From NCBI GenBank assembly GCA_022794265.1, contig JAAWEK010000030.1:1-64000 (forward strand): a stretch of 64,000 nucleotides of DNA, read 5' to 3'. Below are positions 35,886-44,514 of this stretch, piece after piece (the stretch's first letter is position 1; the number at the start of each line of letters is the position of its first letter). This DNA comes from Lachnospiraceae bacterium (GTDB lineage: Bacteria; Bacillota; Clostridia; Lachnospirales; Lachnospiraceae). Position numbers and translations under genes: made by a program. The notes below the pieces were generated by a model that searched no databases, had not been told where the DNA came from, and saw only the letters and a list, made by a program, of their open reading frames with translations.

Positions 35886-35999
35886 GTTACTGCAACCTTT
35901 TCTGATTCTATCCGGTGTATATAGTGTAAGGCCTTAAAAAGAAAAAAGAAAGGGTTATTGCCAGCGGTTTTAACGGCTGGTAATATATGGAAACAATAA

Positions 36000-38546
36000 A
36001 TGAAAAAAAGAATTATAACAGGACTGGCTTCCGGGTTACTGATTGTAGCATTGTTGATAACTGGATGTTCTGGTTCTTCGGTGTCGGAATCTTCCGATGG
36101 AAAAATTACAGTGGAATCTGGGAACCCCTCCAATCCTTCTGGCAATGTTTTACAAAACGGAACGTTGATTACAGTTGGAGATATAAAAGAAAAATATTTG
36201 GAAAACAATAATTGTGCCATGCCGTTATATAATGTGGCACCAGATGAAGAATTTGAGTTTCATTTAAAATATAATCTGTTTGAGGAAGAAACAGACAGAG
36301 GAATTGTTACGGTTCATACACATGTGACATGCAAAGAAGAAAGTGCGATATATGCATATGAGACATATGAAGAAACAGAAAGCGGCTCTGTATTGAAGAT
36401 ATCGCCAGTAAGCGGAGTATTATTAAATGAGACCCAGCAAAAACAATATCTGAAAGAAGATAAGGCAGTATGGGGGAACGCACCGATATATTATCTGGCC
36501 ATTCATTATGATATAGAAGCGGATACCATGGTAAAACTGGAAACACCGGTCATTATTCCGTTTACAATCAGACAGGAAGTTCCGGCTCCCAATGTAAAAG
36601 GTGTGGTAGATAGTACCGGAAGGCTGAAGCTGGTATGGGACCCGGTGGAAGGTGCCAGTGAGTATAGAATCTATACGCTTTCAAACAGTGATCAACAGTG
36701 GACAGGAGATAATAATTCGCTGGTCTGTGGTGCACAAACGGGATATAATGAATGCTCTTTTTTATTTGATGCCAGTACCACGGAAACGGAGTTTGATGAT
36801 TTTGCCGGAGAGGGAAGCCATTCCATTGCAGTCCATCATCGTTCTGTCAGTGACAGAGAATATATTATCGGACAAAACTATTCCGTTATGGGAGAATATT
36901 ATGTAAGCGCTGTAGTGGATGGAAAGGAAAGCGGATTCAGTACCGGAATTCGGACCTCTGATTTAATTCTGCCTTTTAAACTTACGGATGAAGCGGATAT
37001 TATGTTTGAAACCTACGAGGATGTGTCACAGTTGCCACTGAAGCTGGATGTGATTAATATTGATGGAAGTATTACTGCAAGAAAAGTATTGTATACACTT
37101 CAGATGGAGAATACATATCTCGGCACATCATTTCCGGAATATAAATATACAATTGAAGGTACGGCAATTACGGGCTGTGTATCCATAGATACCGAAGACA
37201 TAGCCGGACTTCCTGAAACGATTGGTGAGAATACGCCTTCTGGAAATATGGAACCGGAAAACGGTATTAATAAGGCTCCCGATAAAGATGTAGATACGAT
37301 TATCAAACCATCAGACGATATAGAAGAAACCACAGAGGAAGATACGGATATCGAAGAGACCACAGAAGAAGAGCCTGATACTGAAGAAACTACGGAGGAA
37401 GAAACCAATACCGAAGAGATTACAACGGAAAAACAGGCAACCGGAGAACCAGGTTCGGTGAAATCTTTAGTACAGGAACAATTAGAGAATACAAAAAAAC
37501 ATATTGAAATCGCTAATGATAAAGGAGTGCAGAAGCCAGGGGAAAAAGTCGTAATATTTGCAGACAGCGCAGCAGAAGAATGGCTGGCAGTCAATCTGGT
37601 GAACGGAGTGACGGATATCTCAGTGGAGGGTTTTCCTGAATTACAGGACCCCAATATTCTTGAGGATGTTTTATATAAAGTATATTATCAAAATCCGTAT
37701 ATTATGGGTTTTTACAGGTTCGAATATAATTATCAGAACCTTACTTTAAAAATCGGTTATGTTTATAATGCAGATGAAATTGCGGAAAAACAAAAAGAAG
37801 CTGCGCTGGAGGCCCAAAAGATTACGGATGAGATAATAAAAGATGAAATGACTGATGAAGAAAAACAGCTGGCAATTTATGAGTATCTGGAAAATAATTG
37901 TGAATATGACCGTGCTGCGTTGGAAGATGCGGAAAAAAATAACTTTAAAAAAACAGAGGATAATACTTATGAAGATGCATTTAATGTATATGGTATTATA
38001 GTGGATAAAAAAGGTGTCTGCCAGTCCTATGCCTATGCTTATAAATTGTTAGCATCTTTCAGCGGTCTGGACTGCAGAGTAATGACTGGTAGTTTAAACG
38101 GGAACCTGCCTCATGCATGGAATATTGTAAATATTAACGGTGGCTGGTATCAGGTAGATGCAACGAATAACGGAAAAACCACTGGCATACCATATTTCCT
38201 GTTTAATGCGGATACGGATATGGCAGAACAGACTGGATATATATTCGATTTCCTGTTTGATTTAGATTCTGAAATTCCTGGGTATCAGATAGACAATGAT
38301 ACCCATGAATATTATTTTTCCAGAAAGATGGCTGTGTCCGATGTCCAATCATATGGTGAAGTTTTAGACAGAATCGTTACACCGGAAAACACAACCTTAT
38401 GTGTCAGATATACGGCAAAACATTTTGACCAGGATGAATTGGTAAGAGTGGTTGGAGAGGTTTATTATAAACACGGATTAGAAAATAAATTGTCCACATT
38501 GAAATTTGGCAGTACCAATGGATATTTGATTTTAATTTCCGAATAA
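36000..38546 (+). CDS. large lipoprotein with transglutaminase-like domain
   Basis: An 848-residue protein with a lipoprotein signal ending L-L-I-T-G-C-S (acylated Cys near 23). A strand-rich region to about residue 190 leads into a fibronectin-III-like domain (about 190-310, L-V-W-D-P-V-E-G-A-S-E-Y-R-I-Y). A Thr/Glu linker (about 430-485) holds near-repeats of the type D-T-E-E-T-T-E-E-E. A transglutaminase/protease-like domain follows with a probable triad Cys674 (G-V-C-Q-S-Y-A), His705 (P-H-A-W) and Asp720 (Q-V-D-A-T). Such domains act on cell-wall or surface proteins. The ribosome site is weak. It follows the sigma operon by 114 bases and may be its target. Confidence 0.85.
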   Translation: MKKRIITGLASGLLIVALLITGCSGSSVSESSDGKITVESGNPSNPSGNVLQNGTLITVGDIKEKYLENNNCAMPLYNVAPDEEFEFHLKYNLFEEETDRGIVTVHTHVTCKEESAIYAYETYEETESGSVLKISPVSGVLLNETQQKQYLKEDKAVWGNAPIYYLAIHYDIEADTMVKLETPVIIPFTIRQEVPAPNVKGVVDSTGRLKLVWDPVEGASEYRIYTLSNSDQQWTGDNNSLVCGAQTGYNECSFLFDASTTETEFDDFAGEGSHSIAVHHRSVSDREYIIGQNYSVMGEYYVSAVVDGKESGFSTGIRTSDLILPFKLTDEADIMFETYEDVSQLPLKLDVINIDGSITARKVLYTLQMENTYLGTSFPEYKYTIEGTAITGCVSIDTEDIAGLPETIGENTPSGNMEPENGINKAPDKDVDTIIKPSDDIEETTEEDTDIEETTEEEPDTEETTEEETNTEEITTEKQATGEPGSVKSLVQEQLENTKKHIEIANDKGVQKPGEKVVIFADSAAEEWLAVNLVNGVTDISVEGFPELQDPNILEDVLYKVYYQNPYIMGFYRFEYNYQNLTLKIGYVYNADEIAEKQKEAALEAQKITDEIIKDEMTDEEKQLAIYEYLENNCEYDRAALEDAEKNNFKKTEDNTYEDAFNVYGIIVDKKGVCQSYAYAYKLLASFSGLDCRVMTGSLNGNLPHAWNIVNINGGWYQVDATNNGKTTGIPYFLFNADTDMAEQTGYIFDFLFDLDSEIPGYQIDNDTHEYYFSRKMAVSDVQSYGEVLDRIVTPENTTLCVRYTAKHFDQDELVRVVGEVYYKHGLENKLSTLKFGSTNGYLILISE

Positions 38547-38559
38547 AAGGTGCGGATTT

Positions 38560-39048
38560 TCAGACACGCTTAAGCAGCTGGATTACACCGCAGCCAATCT
38601 TTTCACCGGAATTACCGGAAGGCTGGCTTGTAAAGTCATCGGCTTTACTGTGAATGATTACGGATCTGTCAATAACATCTTCAACGGAAAAATGTTTTGT
38701 ATAGCAGACGCCAAATCCATAACCCTGATTTCCCAAAATCGGGGGCAGATCTCCTGCATGAAAAGGATGAGGCATATTTGCCGGGTTATAATGGTTTCCT
38801 GTTTTATCAAAGGGTAGCGTACAGTTTCCAAATTCATGAATATGCATGGCATAAAAATTAAAAGAATTTTTTTCAGAACTGTTGGGCAGGCCGAACAGTT
38901 CTGCAGCCACTAAAGTACCACCGAAAGGAGTGGAGAAAAATTTAACACAGCCATTCAAATTGGGAACAGAATTACTGCCAGTTATCCATGCGGCAGCATC
39001 CGGTTCATTTGCAAATAAAAGATCGGAAAAAGTTGCTTCAGGCGTCAT
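38560..39048 (-). CDS. sodC: Cu/Zn superoxide dismutase family protein, cytoplasmic
   Basis: A 162-residue protein with GGAGG before its ATG. All family metal ligands appear in order: H-I-H-E-F-G (copper), N-H-Y-N-P and H-P-F-H-A-G-D-L-P (bridging and zinc, with the zinc Asp), and V-I-I-H-S-K-A-D-D-F (copper). The disulfide cysteines (G-N-C and C-G-V-I) are present. The usual active-site Arg before C-G-V-I appears to be Lys (G-E-K-I-G). No signal peptide is seen, although bacterial SodC is normally exported, so it would act in the cytoplasm of an anaerobe. A perfect inverted repeat lies just upstream. Confidence 0.9.
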   Translation of the reverse strand: MTPEATFSDLLFANEPDAAAWITGSNSVPNLNGCVKFFSTPFGGTLVAAELFGLPNSSEKNSFNFYAMHIHEFGNCTLPFDKTGNHYNPANMPHPFHAGDLPPILGNQGYGFGVCYTKHFSVEDVIDRSVIIHSKADDFTSQPSGNSGEKIGCGVIQLLKRV

Positions 39049-39066
39049 TCCGGAACCTCCAAAGGA

Positions 39067-39088
39067 TTAATTCAATTAAGTGAATTAA
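39067..39088. promoter_or_regulatory. candidate operator upstream of sodC
   Basis: TTAATTCA (39067-39074) and TGAATTAA (39081-39088) form a perfect 8-bp inverted repeat with a 6-base spacer, 19 bases upstream of the sodC ATG. This is the right place for a redox-regulator site, but it does not match the PerR or Rex consensus well. Confidence 0.45.
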
Positions 39089-39264
39089 GGGTTTTTATTA
39101 TTGTATGCATATTGGGAAAAATTGTATACAATGCCGAAACCCAACACTGGCAGTATCATAAGGAAATCTTAATAAATTCTAATGATAATTTTCATATAAG
39201 ATGTTAATGAATTGGTTATACTATTTCCTGATTTGGATTATTGAAACAGAAAGGCTGATGTAAA

Positions 39265-40011
39265 ATGTATGAAAAAAAACTGACGGGAAAAAGTCGAATC
39301 AGGAGAATAAAAAGAAAGCGGCAGATACGGGCAGTTATCGGCGGAGGAATCTGTCTGGTCCTCTGTATCATGGCGGTTGGCTTTATGATAAATAAAATAG
39401 GACATAAGCAGGAAACAAATATTGCGGATTATTCGGAAACGGGAAAACAGGAAGTTACCGTACTGGAAACGGAACCGGAAGTCATTGATATCAGTAATGA
39501 AGTGGTCAAAGGAAAAATTCCGTTATTTTTGCAGTCTGATAAACGGTGGAAAAATAAAATATATGGGGATGACAAGATGGAGATTAATGGCTGTGGTCCC
39601 ACTTGTCTGTCAATGGTGGTATGTGGATTAAGCGGAACATCTAAATACGATCCATATACCGTTGCCCAACTGGCGGAAACCAACGGTTATTATGTTTCCG
39701 GTTCCGGCTCTAAGTGGACACTAATGTCTGAAGGCGCCGGACTGCTGGGACTAACGTCCCATGAAGTGATTTTTGATAAAGAGCATATTAAGAGGGAACT
39801 GGAAGAGGGAAATCCCATCATATGTGTTGTGGGTCCCGGGGATTTTACGACACAGGGACATTTTATTATATTGTGGAGCATAGACGATGACTATCAGGTC
39901 AGAATCAAAGACCCTAACAGCAAAGAAAGAAGCAAAAAACTGTGGGATTTGGATAAAATTATGCCCCAGATTCGGAATCTGTGGTCATACAGTTATGAGA
40001 CAGAGGGCTGA
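39265..40011 (+). CDS. membrane-anchored C39-like (papain-fold) peptidase domain protein
   Basis: A 248-residue protein with a basic N-terminus, one membrane anchor or signal segment (about residues 29-47), a linker, and a Peptidase_C39_2 domain from about 85. I-P-L-F-L-Q-S-D-K-R-W opens the domain, the catalytic Cys lies in N-G-C-G-P-T-C-L-S-M near 110, and the His lies in Q-G-H-F-I-I-L near 208, followed by the Asp in I-K-D-P-N-S. Related proteins are extracellular cysteine peptidases or amidases of Firmicutes. No bacteriocin transporter is attached, so bacteriocin leader processing is unlikely. It is a single gene. Confidence 0.85.
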   Translation: MYEKKLTGKSRIRRIKRKRQIRAVIGGGICLVLCIMAVGFMINKIGHKQETNIADYSETGKQEVTVLETEPEVIDISNEVVKGKIPLFLQSDKRWKNKIYGDDKMEINGCGPTCLSMVVCGLSGTSKYDPYTVAQLAETNGYYVSGSGSKWTLMSEGAGLLGLTSHEVIFDKEHIKRELEEGNPIICVVGPGDFTTQGHFIILWSIDDDYQVRIKDPNSKERSKKLWDLDKIMPQIRNLWSYSYETEG

Positions 40012-40105
40012 GTATATATAATCTAAGCGGATATTTCAAGCAGGTATTGTGATTCTGCGATTCTTTGATAAATTTAATGTATTTCTTTTTTTATAAAGAC
40101 ATGTA

Positions 40106-40134
40106 TTGCCATTTGGAACAGAATTCTCTATAAT
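40106..40134 (+). promoter_or_regulatory. promoter of the methyltransferase gene
   Basis: TTGCCA (40106-40111), a 17-base spacer and TATAAT (40129-40134), about 50 bases upstream of the start codon. Confidence 0.6.
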
Positions 40135-40184
40135 AGCCCTATAAATCACGTCTGCAAACGCAGTAGGAGCGAAGGGCTGAGCAA

Positions 40185-40955
40185 ATGGATGAACTAATCA
40201 AGTATTATAATAAATTTAATGAAGAAAAACGTCTGAACAGCAGACATGGCAGGGTAGAATATATTACCTCCATGAAATATATTCATGAATATCTGGGGGA
40301 TATGAAGTCTCAGAAAATACTGGATATCGGAGCGGGAACGGGAAGGTATTCCGTTGCACTGGCTGAAGAAGGGTATGATGTGACAGCAGTGGAATATGTC
40401 AAATATAATCTCGGAATATTAAAATCCAAGGGAAGCAGTGTAAAGGCCTATCAGGGAACGGCGCTGAACCTGTCACGATTTGAAGATGACTCTTTTGACT
40501 TAACACTGTTATTCGGTCCAATGTATCATCTATATACATTGGAAGATAAGTTAAAAGCGCTGAAGGAGGCAAAACGGGTCACAAAATCCGGCGGTATCCT
40601 TTTGGTGGCATACTGCATGAATGAATATGCGGTTATAATTCATGGATTCCGGGATAAAAATATAAAGGAAAGTATTAAAAACTGTAAACTCACGGAAGAT
40701 TTTCATTGCATATCGGAAGCAGAAGATTTATATGATTATGTCAGAATTGAGGATATCAATGGATTAAATGAGGCGGCTGGACTGAGGCGGTTAAAAATAA
40801 TATCAGCCGACGGAGCTGCCAACTATATAAGGCAGACATTAAATCGACTGGATGATGAAGAGTTTGAATTATTTATAAAATATCATTTATCGGTTTGTGA
40901 ACGGCAGGAACTGATAGGGGCAGGGGCGCATACGGTGGATATTTTGCGGGTGTAA
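40185..40955 (+). CDS. class I SAM-dependent methyltransferase
   Basis: A 256-residue protein. Motif I I-L-D-I-G-A-G-T-G-R-Y-S lies near residue 48, motif II V-T-A-V-E near 67, and the post-motif segment F-D-L-T-L-L-F-G-P-M-Y-H-L near 108, with P-M-Y-H typical of the YjhP/small-molecule methyltransferase group. The N-terminal Y-Y-N-K-F-N-E-E-K-R-L opening is common in Clostridia. The substrate cannot be inferred. It is a single gene with its own promoter. GAAGGG upstream is a moderate ribosome site. Confidence 0.88.
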   Translation: MDELIKYYNKFNEEKRLNSRHGRVEYITSMKYIHEYLGDMKSQKILDIGAGTGRYSVALAEEGYDVTAVEYVKYNLGILKSKGSSVKAYQGTALNLSRFEDDSFDLTLLFGPMYHLYTLEDKLKALKEAKRVTKSGGILLVAYCMNEYAVIIHGFRDKNIKESIKNCKLTEDFHCISEAEDLYDYVRIEDINGLNEAAGLRRLKIISADGAANYIRQTLNRLDDEEFELFIKYHLSVCERQELIGAGAHTVDILRV

Positions 40956-41013
40956 GGTTGAAAAAATATTTTGCCGATTATAAAAATATGAGTATCTATA
41001 GGAAATGCAAAAA

Positions 41014-41068
41014 AACGCTTTATCATTGCAGGTTTCGTGAAGACTATGCTATAATATGATAAAGCGTT
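41014..41068 (+). promoter_or_regulatory. 13-bp inverted repeat enclosing the TIR gene promoter
   Basis: AACGCTTTATCAT (41014-41026) is perfectly complementary to ATGATAAAGCGTT (41056-41068). The loop contains a promoter: TTGCAG (41026-41031), an 18-base spacer and TATAAT (41050-41055). The repeat could terminate the methyltransferase transcript or be an operator over the TIR-gene promoter. TTTT follows the right arm. Confidence 0.6.
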
Positions 41069-41137
41069 GTTTTATTAATATGAATTTGTCAATATATTCT
41101 AAGGATAAAATTTTTAAGGTAAAGTAAGGAGAAAACA

Positions 41138-42568
41138 ATGGAAAAATACAATTTTATCTCTCATTCCTCCAAGGATGGAGCAATAGCCACTCAACTATGC
41201 AAATATTTGGAGAATCACGGAAAGATATGTTTTATTGCTCCAAGAAATATCCGGTCCGGGCGGGATTATGCGGAGGAAATAATCGATGGTATTGACAATT
41301 CCCAGGCTATGATTTTACTGTTATCCAATCATTCAAACCAGTCGGCACATGTATTGCGGGAAGTGGAACGGGCCGTCAGCAAGTCGATTCCGATTATTAC
41401 ATATAAGATTGAAGAAGTAGAACTGTCGAAATCACTGGAATATTTTCTGATGACAAATCAATGGATGGATTCGGAAAAAAGCCGGGTTTTTTCAAATATA
41501 CTGGAATGTATCAATGATATAGAGGAACTAAAAAACAGCAGGACTGATGAACAGGAATCCGGTTTGGAACCGGAAGAGAGGGAAAAGAAAATTACATTGG
41601 AAGCGGACAGAACGAAGTCAAAAATTTTTGTTGCAGTAGCAGGTATACTGGCTGCCGCTTGTCTGACAGGAGCTGTACTGTTCTTTTGGAAAGGAAATGA
41701 TTCCTTAACGGATAGGACCACAGAAAATGCGGCGGTAGAAAATAATACGAATGAATCGGATAATATGATGAAAGATATCAAAGTCGGAGATACTTTAAGC
41801 TTTGGTACATACAATGAAGAACCTATTGAATGGAGAGTATTAAAATTATCAGAGGATAAAAAAGAAGCTGTTTTGATTACAAAATATATAATCTCCATGA
41901 AAGCTTATGATGCGGCTGAGAGCGGAGCATATAATTATGTTGGCTCGGAATCCTATTGGGCAAAGGATTCCGAGGCAAATTCAAATATGGCATTACAAGC
42001 GAAAGTACGGGGAAATAGTGACTGGAGTACTTCGAATATTCGAACCTGGCTGAATTCACAAGGTGAAGTAGTGACATATTCTGATCAGGCGCCGGCGGCG
42101 GCAGCAATGTCCGAAAAGAAAAACGAATATAGTCTTGAAGCCGGATTTCTCTATGGATTTAGTGAGAAGGAGCGTGAAGCGATTCAGGAGGTTGAGAATA
42201 CAACAAAAGGAAATGAATTAGCTAAAGGTAACATGATAAAAACAACCGACAGGGTATATTTGTTATCAATAGAAGAACTAAAATGGTTTGAGGAAGCGGA
42301 AATGAGTATGCTGGCAGAACCTACAAAAGCGGCTGTTGAACAAGATAAGACGAAATGGTATCAAAATTTATATGTAGACCAGACAAAAGGCAATACAAAT
42401 TATTGCTGGTGGCTTCGGGAACCAGTAGAAGGATTCTCCAGTAGATGCTATTTAGTAGGAAACGGATTTATGGAAGAAAATCTTTGGACAGATAAAAATG
42501 TCGGTGTAGAGGGATACGGAATCCGTCCTGCGATTACGGTCAATTTAGAAAAAATTAATATGCCATAG
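41138..42568 (+). CDS. TIR-domain membrane protein with C-terminal DUF6273 domain
   Basis: A 476-residue protein after AAGGAG. Residues 1-135 form a TIR domain: F-I-S-H-S-S-K-D, then I-A-P-R-N-I-R-S-G-R-D-Y, and a helix L-R-E-V-E-R-A-V that may carry the NADase glutamate, then I-P-I-I-T-Y. A lysine/glutamate linker and one membrane helix (about 167-188) lead to an extracytoplasmic DUF6273 domain with S-F-G-T-Y, W-R-V-L, N-I-R-T-W-L-N and W-W-L-R near the end. The topology places TIR inside and DUF6273 outside, like a one-pass signalling receptor. Bacterial TIR domains often make or degrade NAD-derived signals in defence. No partner gene is adjacent. Confidence 0.88.
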   Translation: MEKYNFISHSSKDGAIATQLCKYLENHGKICFIAPRNIRSGRDYAEEIIDGIDNSQAMILLLSNHSNQSAHVLREVERAVSKSIPIITYKIEEVELSKSLEYFLMTNQWMDSEKSRVFSNILECINDIEELKNSRTDEQESGLEPEEREKKITLEADRTKSKIFVAVAGILAAACLTGAVLFFWKGNDSLTDRTTENAAVENNTNESDNMMKDIKVGDTLSFGTYNEEPIEWRVLKLSEDKKEAVLITKYIISMKAYDAAESGAYNYVGSESYWAKDSEANSNMALQAKVRGNSDWSTSNIRTWLNSQGEVVTYSDQAPAAAAMSEKKNEYSLEAGFLYGFSEKEREAIQEVENTTKGNELAKGNMIKTTDRVYLLSIEELKWFEEAEMSMLAEPTKAAVEQDKTKWYQNLYVDQTKGNTNYCWWLREPVEGFSSRCYLVGNGFMEENLWTDKNVGVEGYGIRPAITVNLEKINMP

Positions 42569-42607
42569 AGAAACAGAAGATACTGGAAGAAAGGATTATG
42601 CAGTATT

Positions 42608-44098
42608 ATGAAGTTAAGCGATTTAGATAAATATGAAGATATTGTCATCCAAATGCATGATAATCCGGATGCGGATGCAGTGGGTTCCGGTTATTCCCTG
42701 TTAAAATATTTTGAATCCAAAGGAAAGAAGGCACGTCTGATTTACGGTGGTAAATTTCGGATTACGAAAAGCAATATTGTATTGCTGCTAGAGGAATTAA
42801 AGATTCCAGTGGAATATGTAACCGAATTAAAGAAACCGGAACTACTGATTACGGTGGATTGCCAGTATGAAGAGGGAAATGTACAGAGATTTGAAGCGGA
42901 ACACGTTGCCATGATTGACCATCACAATACCGGCAGGATTTCGGATGAGACGGCTGAAATCCGAAGCCATATTGTAAGCTGTTCCACTATCTGCTACGAT
43001 ATGTTGAAAAAAGAAGGATTTCCGGTGAATGGGGATTTGTCGGTGGCAACGGCACTATACTACGGATTATTTATGGACAGCAATGGATTTTCGGAAATCC
43101 GTCACCCGCTGGAGCGGGATATGATAGATTTTCTCAGGGTGGATAAAGGTCTGATTAAGAAACTGGTTCATTCCAATTTTACCATCCAGGAGCTTGAGAC
43201 GGCGGGCATAGCATTGCTTCGATACAGTTATGATGAAAACAAACATGTTTCCATTATAAAGTCTAAACCCTGCGACCCAAATATTCTTGGATTAATCGGG
43301 GATTTGGTACTGCAGGTGGACAGTATTGATGTCTGCGTGATTTATAATGAATGTCCGGGAGGATATAAACTTTCGGTACGCAGTTGTGTAGTTGAGGTGG
43401 CGGCCAACGATTTTGCGGCATACATAACCGAGGGAATCGGCAATGGCGGCGGACATAATGATAAGGCGGGTGGTTATATCAGTAAACAGGATTATATCGG
43501 AACATACGGAGAACTTGGAATTGAAACCTATTTCTTTGAACGGGTAAACAAGTATTATGACAGCTTTGATGTTATATATGCAAAAGATGGAATCGCAGAC
43601 AGAAGCGGATTTTCATTATTTCAGAAAAAACCTCTTTCTTACGGGTATGTGAAAACTGTGGATTTATTCCCTTGCGGAACGGAATGTAAGGTCAGAACTT
43701 ATGAGGGAGATGTATTTTTTACGGTATCAGAAGATATTTATCTGATGATTGGCTATTATGGGGAAGTATATCCCATTGAAAAAGAAAAGTTTGAGATGAA
43801 ATACCATAGCAGGGAAACGGCATTTTACAGAGAATTTGAATATGCTCCTTCCATAAGAAATCTGCATAATGATGAAAATTATGAACTGCTCCCCCATGCA
43901 AAACAGTGTTTTTGCAGAAGTCAGGCCCGGATTTATGCCAAAGTACTGGAAAAAGCAACAAAAATATTTACAAAATGGGATTATGAAAAATACATGATGG
44001 GATTTGCAGGAGATTATATCTGTTATATGCAGGAAGATGAAAACGATATCTATATTATTAAACGGGAGGTATTTGATGAAACATATTCACCGGTTTAA
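42608..44098 (+). CDS. DHH-family phosphoesterase with long C-terminal extension
   Basis: A 496-residue protein. The N-terminal DHH domain has H-D-N-P-D-A-D-A-V-G-S-G (metal ligands) near residue 17, D-C-Q near 82 and D-H-H-N-T-G near 104. A DHHA1 domain follows, with G-N-G-G-G-H near 280. This resembles oligoribonuclease/pAp phosphatase (NrnA) enzymes, which degrade short RNAs or nucleotides. Residues about 330-496 form an additional domain I do not recognise (Y-G-Y-V-K-T-V-D-L-F, later F-A-G-D-Y-I-C-Y-M). NrnA proteins are about 310-330 residues, so the extension is unusual. Confidence 0.85.
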   Translation: MKLSDLDKYEDIVIQMHDNPDADAVGSGYSLLKYFESKGKKARLIYGGKFRITKSNIVLLLEELKIPVEYVTELKKPELLITVDCQYEEGNVQRFEAEHVAMIDHHNTGRISDETAEIRSHIVSCSTICYDMLKKEGFPVNGDLSVATALYYGLFMDSNGFSEIRHPLERDMIDFLRVDKGLIKKLVHSNFTIQELETAGIALLRYSYDENKHVSIIKSKPCDPNILGLIGDLVLQVDSIDVCVIYNECPGGYKLSVRSCVVEVAANDFAAYITEGIGNGGGHNDKAGGYISKQDYIGTYGELGIETYFFERVNKYYDSFDVIYAKDGIADRSGFSLFQKKPLSYGYVKTVDLFPCGTECKVRTYEGDVFFTVSEDIYLMIGYYGEVYPIEKEKFEMKYHSRETAFYREFEYAPSIRNLHNDENYELLPHAKQCFCRSQARIYAKVLEKATKIFTKWDYEKYMMGFAGDYICYMQEDENDIYIIKREVFDETYSPV

Positions 44099-44158
44099 AC
44101 CGGATGGCAGATGAAAATAAAGCTTTTCATTTTTGGATTTTTAATGTATAATGTCAGA

Positions 44159-44490
44159 TATCAGAATACAAAGAATGCGATGAAGGGAACAAGTAGTATC
44201 GGTTTATGTCTTTCAGAGAGCAGCCGGATGGTGAAAGGTTGCAGACAGGCAGATATGAATACCTCCCGGAGCAGCCGGCTGAACGGGAAAATAAATGGCA
44301 CACGATTGTTGGTACTGTTGTTTTCCACAGTAGGAGCGGACGGGAGCGCCCGATACAGCGTATGAGTGCAGGAATGATTGGCCTGCACTTCCAGAGAAAA
44401 GTTTCGTGAGGAATTTTTGAACAGAGGTGGTACCGCAATCTTTGCCCTCTGTACCGGAATGATTATCCGGTACAGAGGGATTATTTTTTA
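44159..44490 (+). promoter_or_regulatory. T-box leader, tyrosine-specific (UAC specifier)
   Basis: Stem I begins with the AGAGAGCAGCCGGATGGTGAAA pattern. The specifier bulge ATGAATACCTCC places UAC at 44260-44262. The T-box AGGTGGTACCGC is at 44425-44436. The terminator CCCTCTGTACCGG/CCGGTACAGAGGG (44445-44479) is followed by T6. A TATAAT at 44147-44152 with a weak TTTTCA at 44124-44129 is the likely promoter. It controls tyrS. Confidence 0.95.
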
Positions 44491-44514
44491 TAGAAAGAAA
44501 TGGAGGAAGAAATA

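Noticed and set aside
37321-37440. Tandem repeat or CRISPR-like array
   Set aside because: The repetition is the Thr/Glu codon pattern of the lipoprotein linker, in frame and imperfect, with no spacers. No CRISPR array was found anywhere in the window.
37100-37654. Minus-strand open frame of 184 codons rich in Ser/Val
   Set aside because: Its composition is the antisense shadow of the Thr/Glu linker of the lipoprotein.
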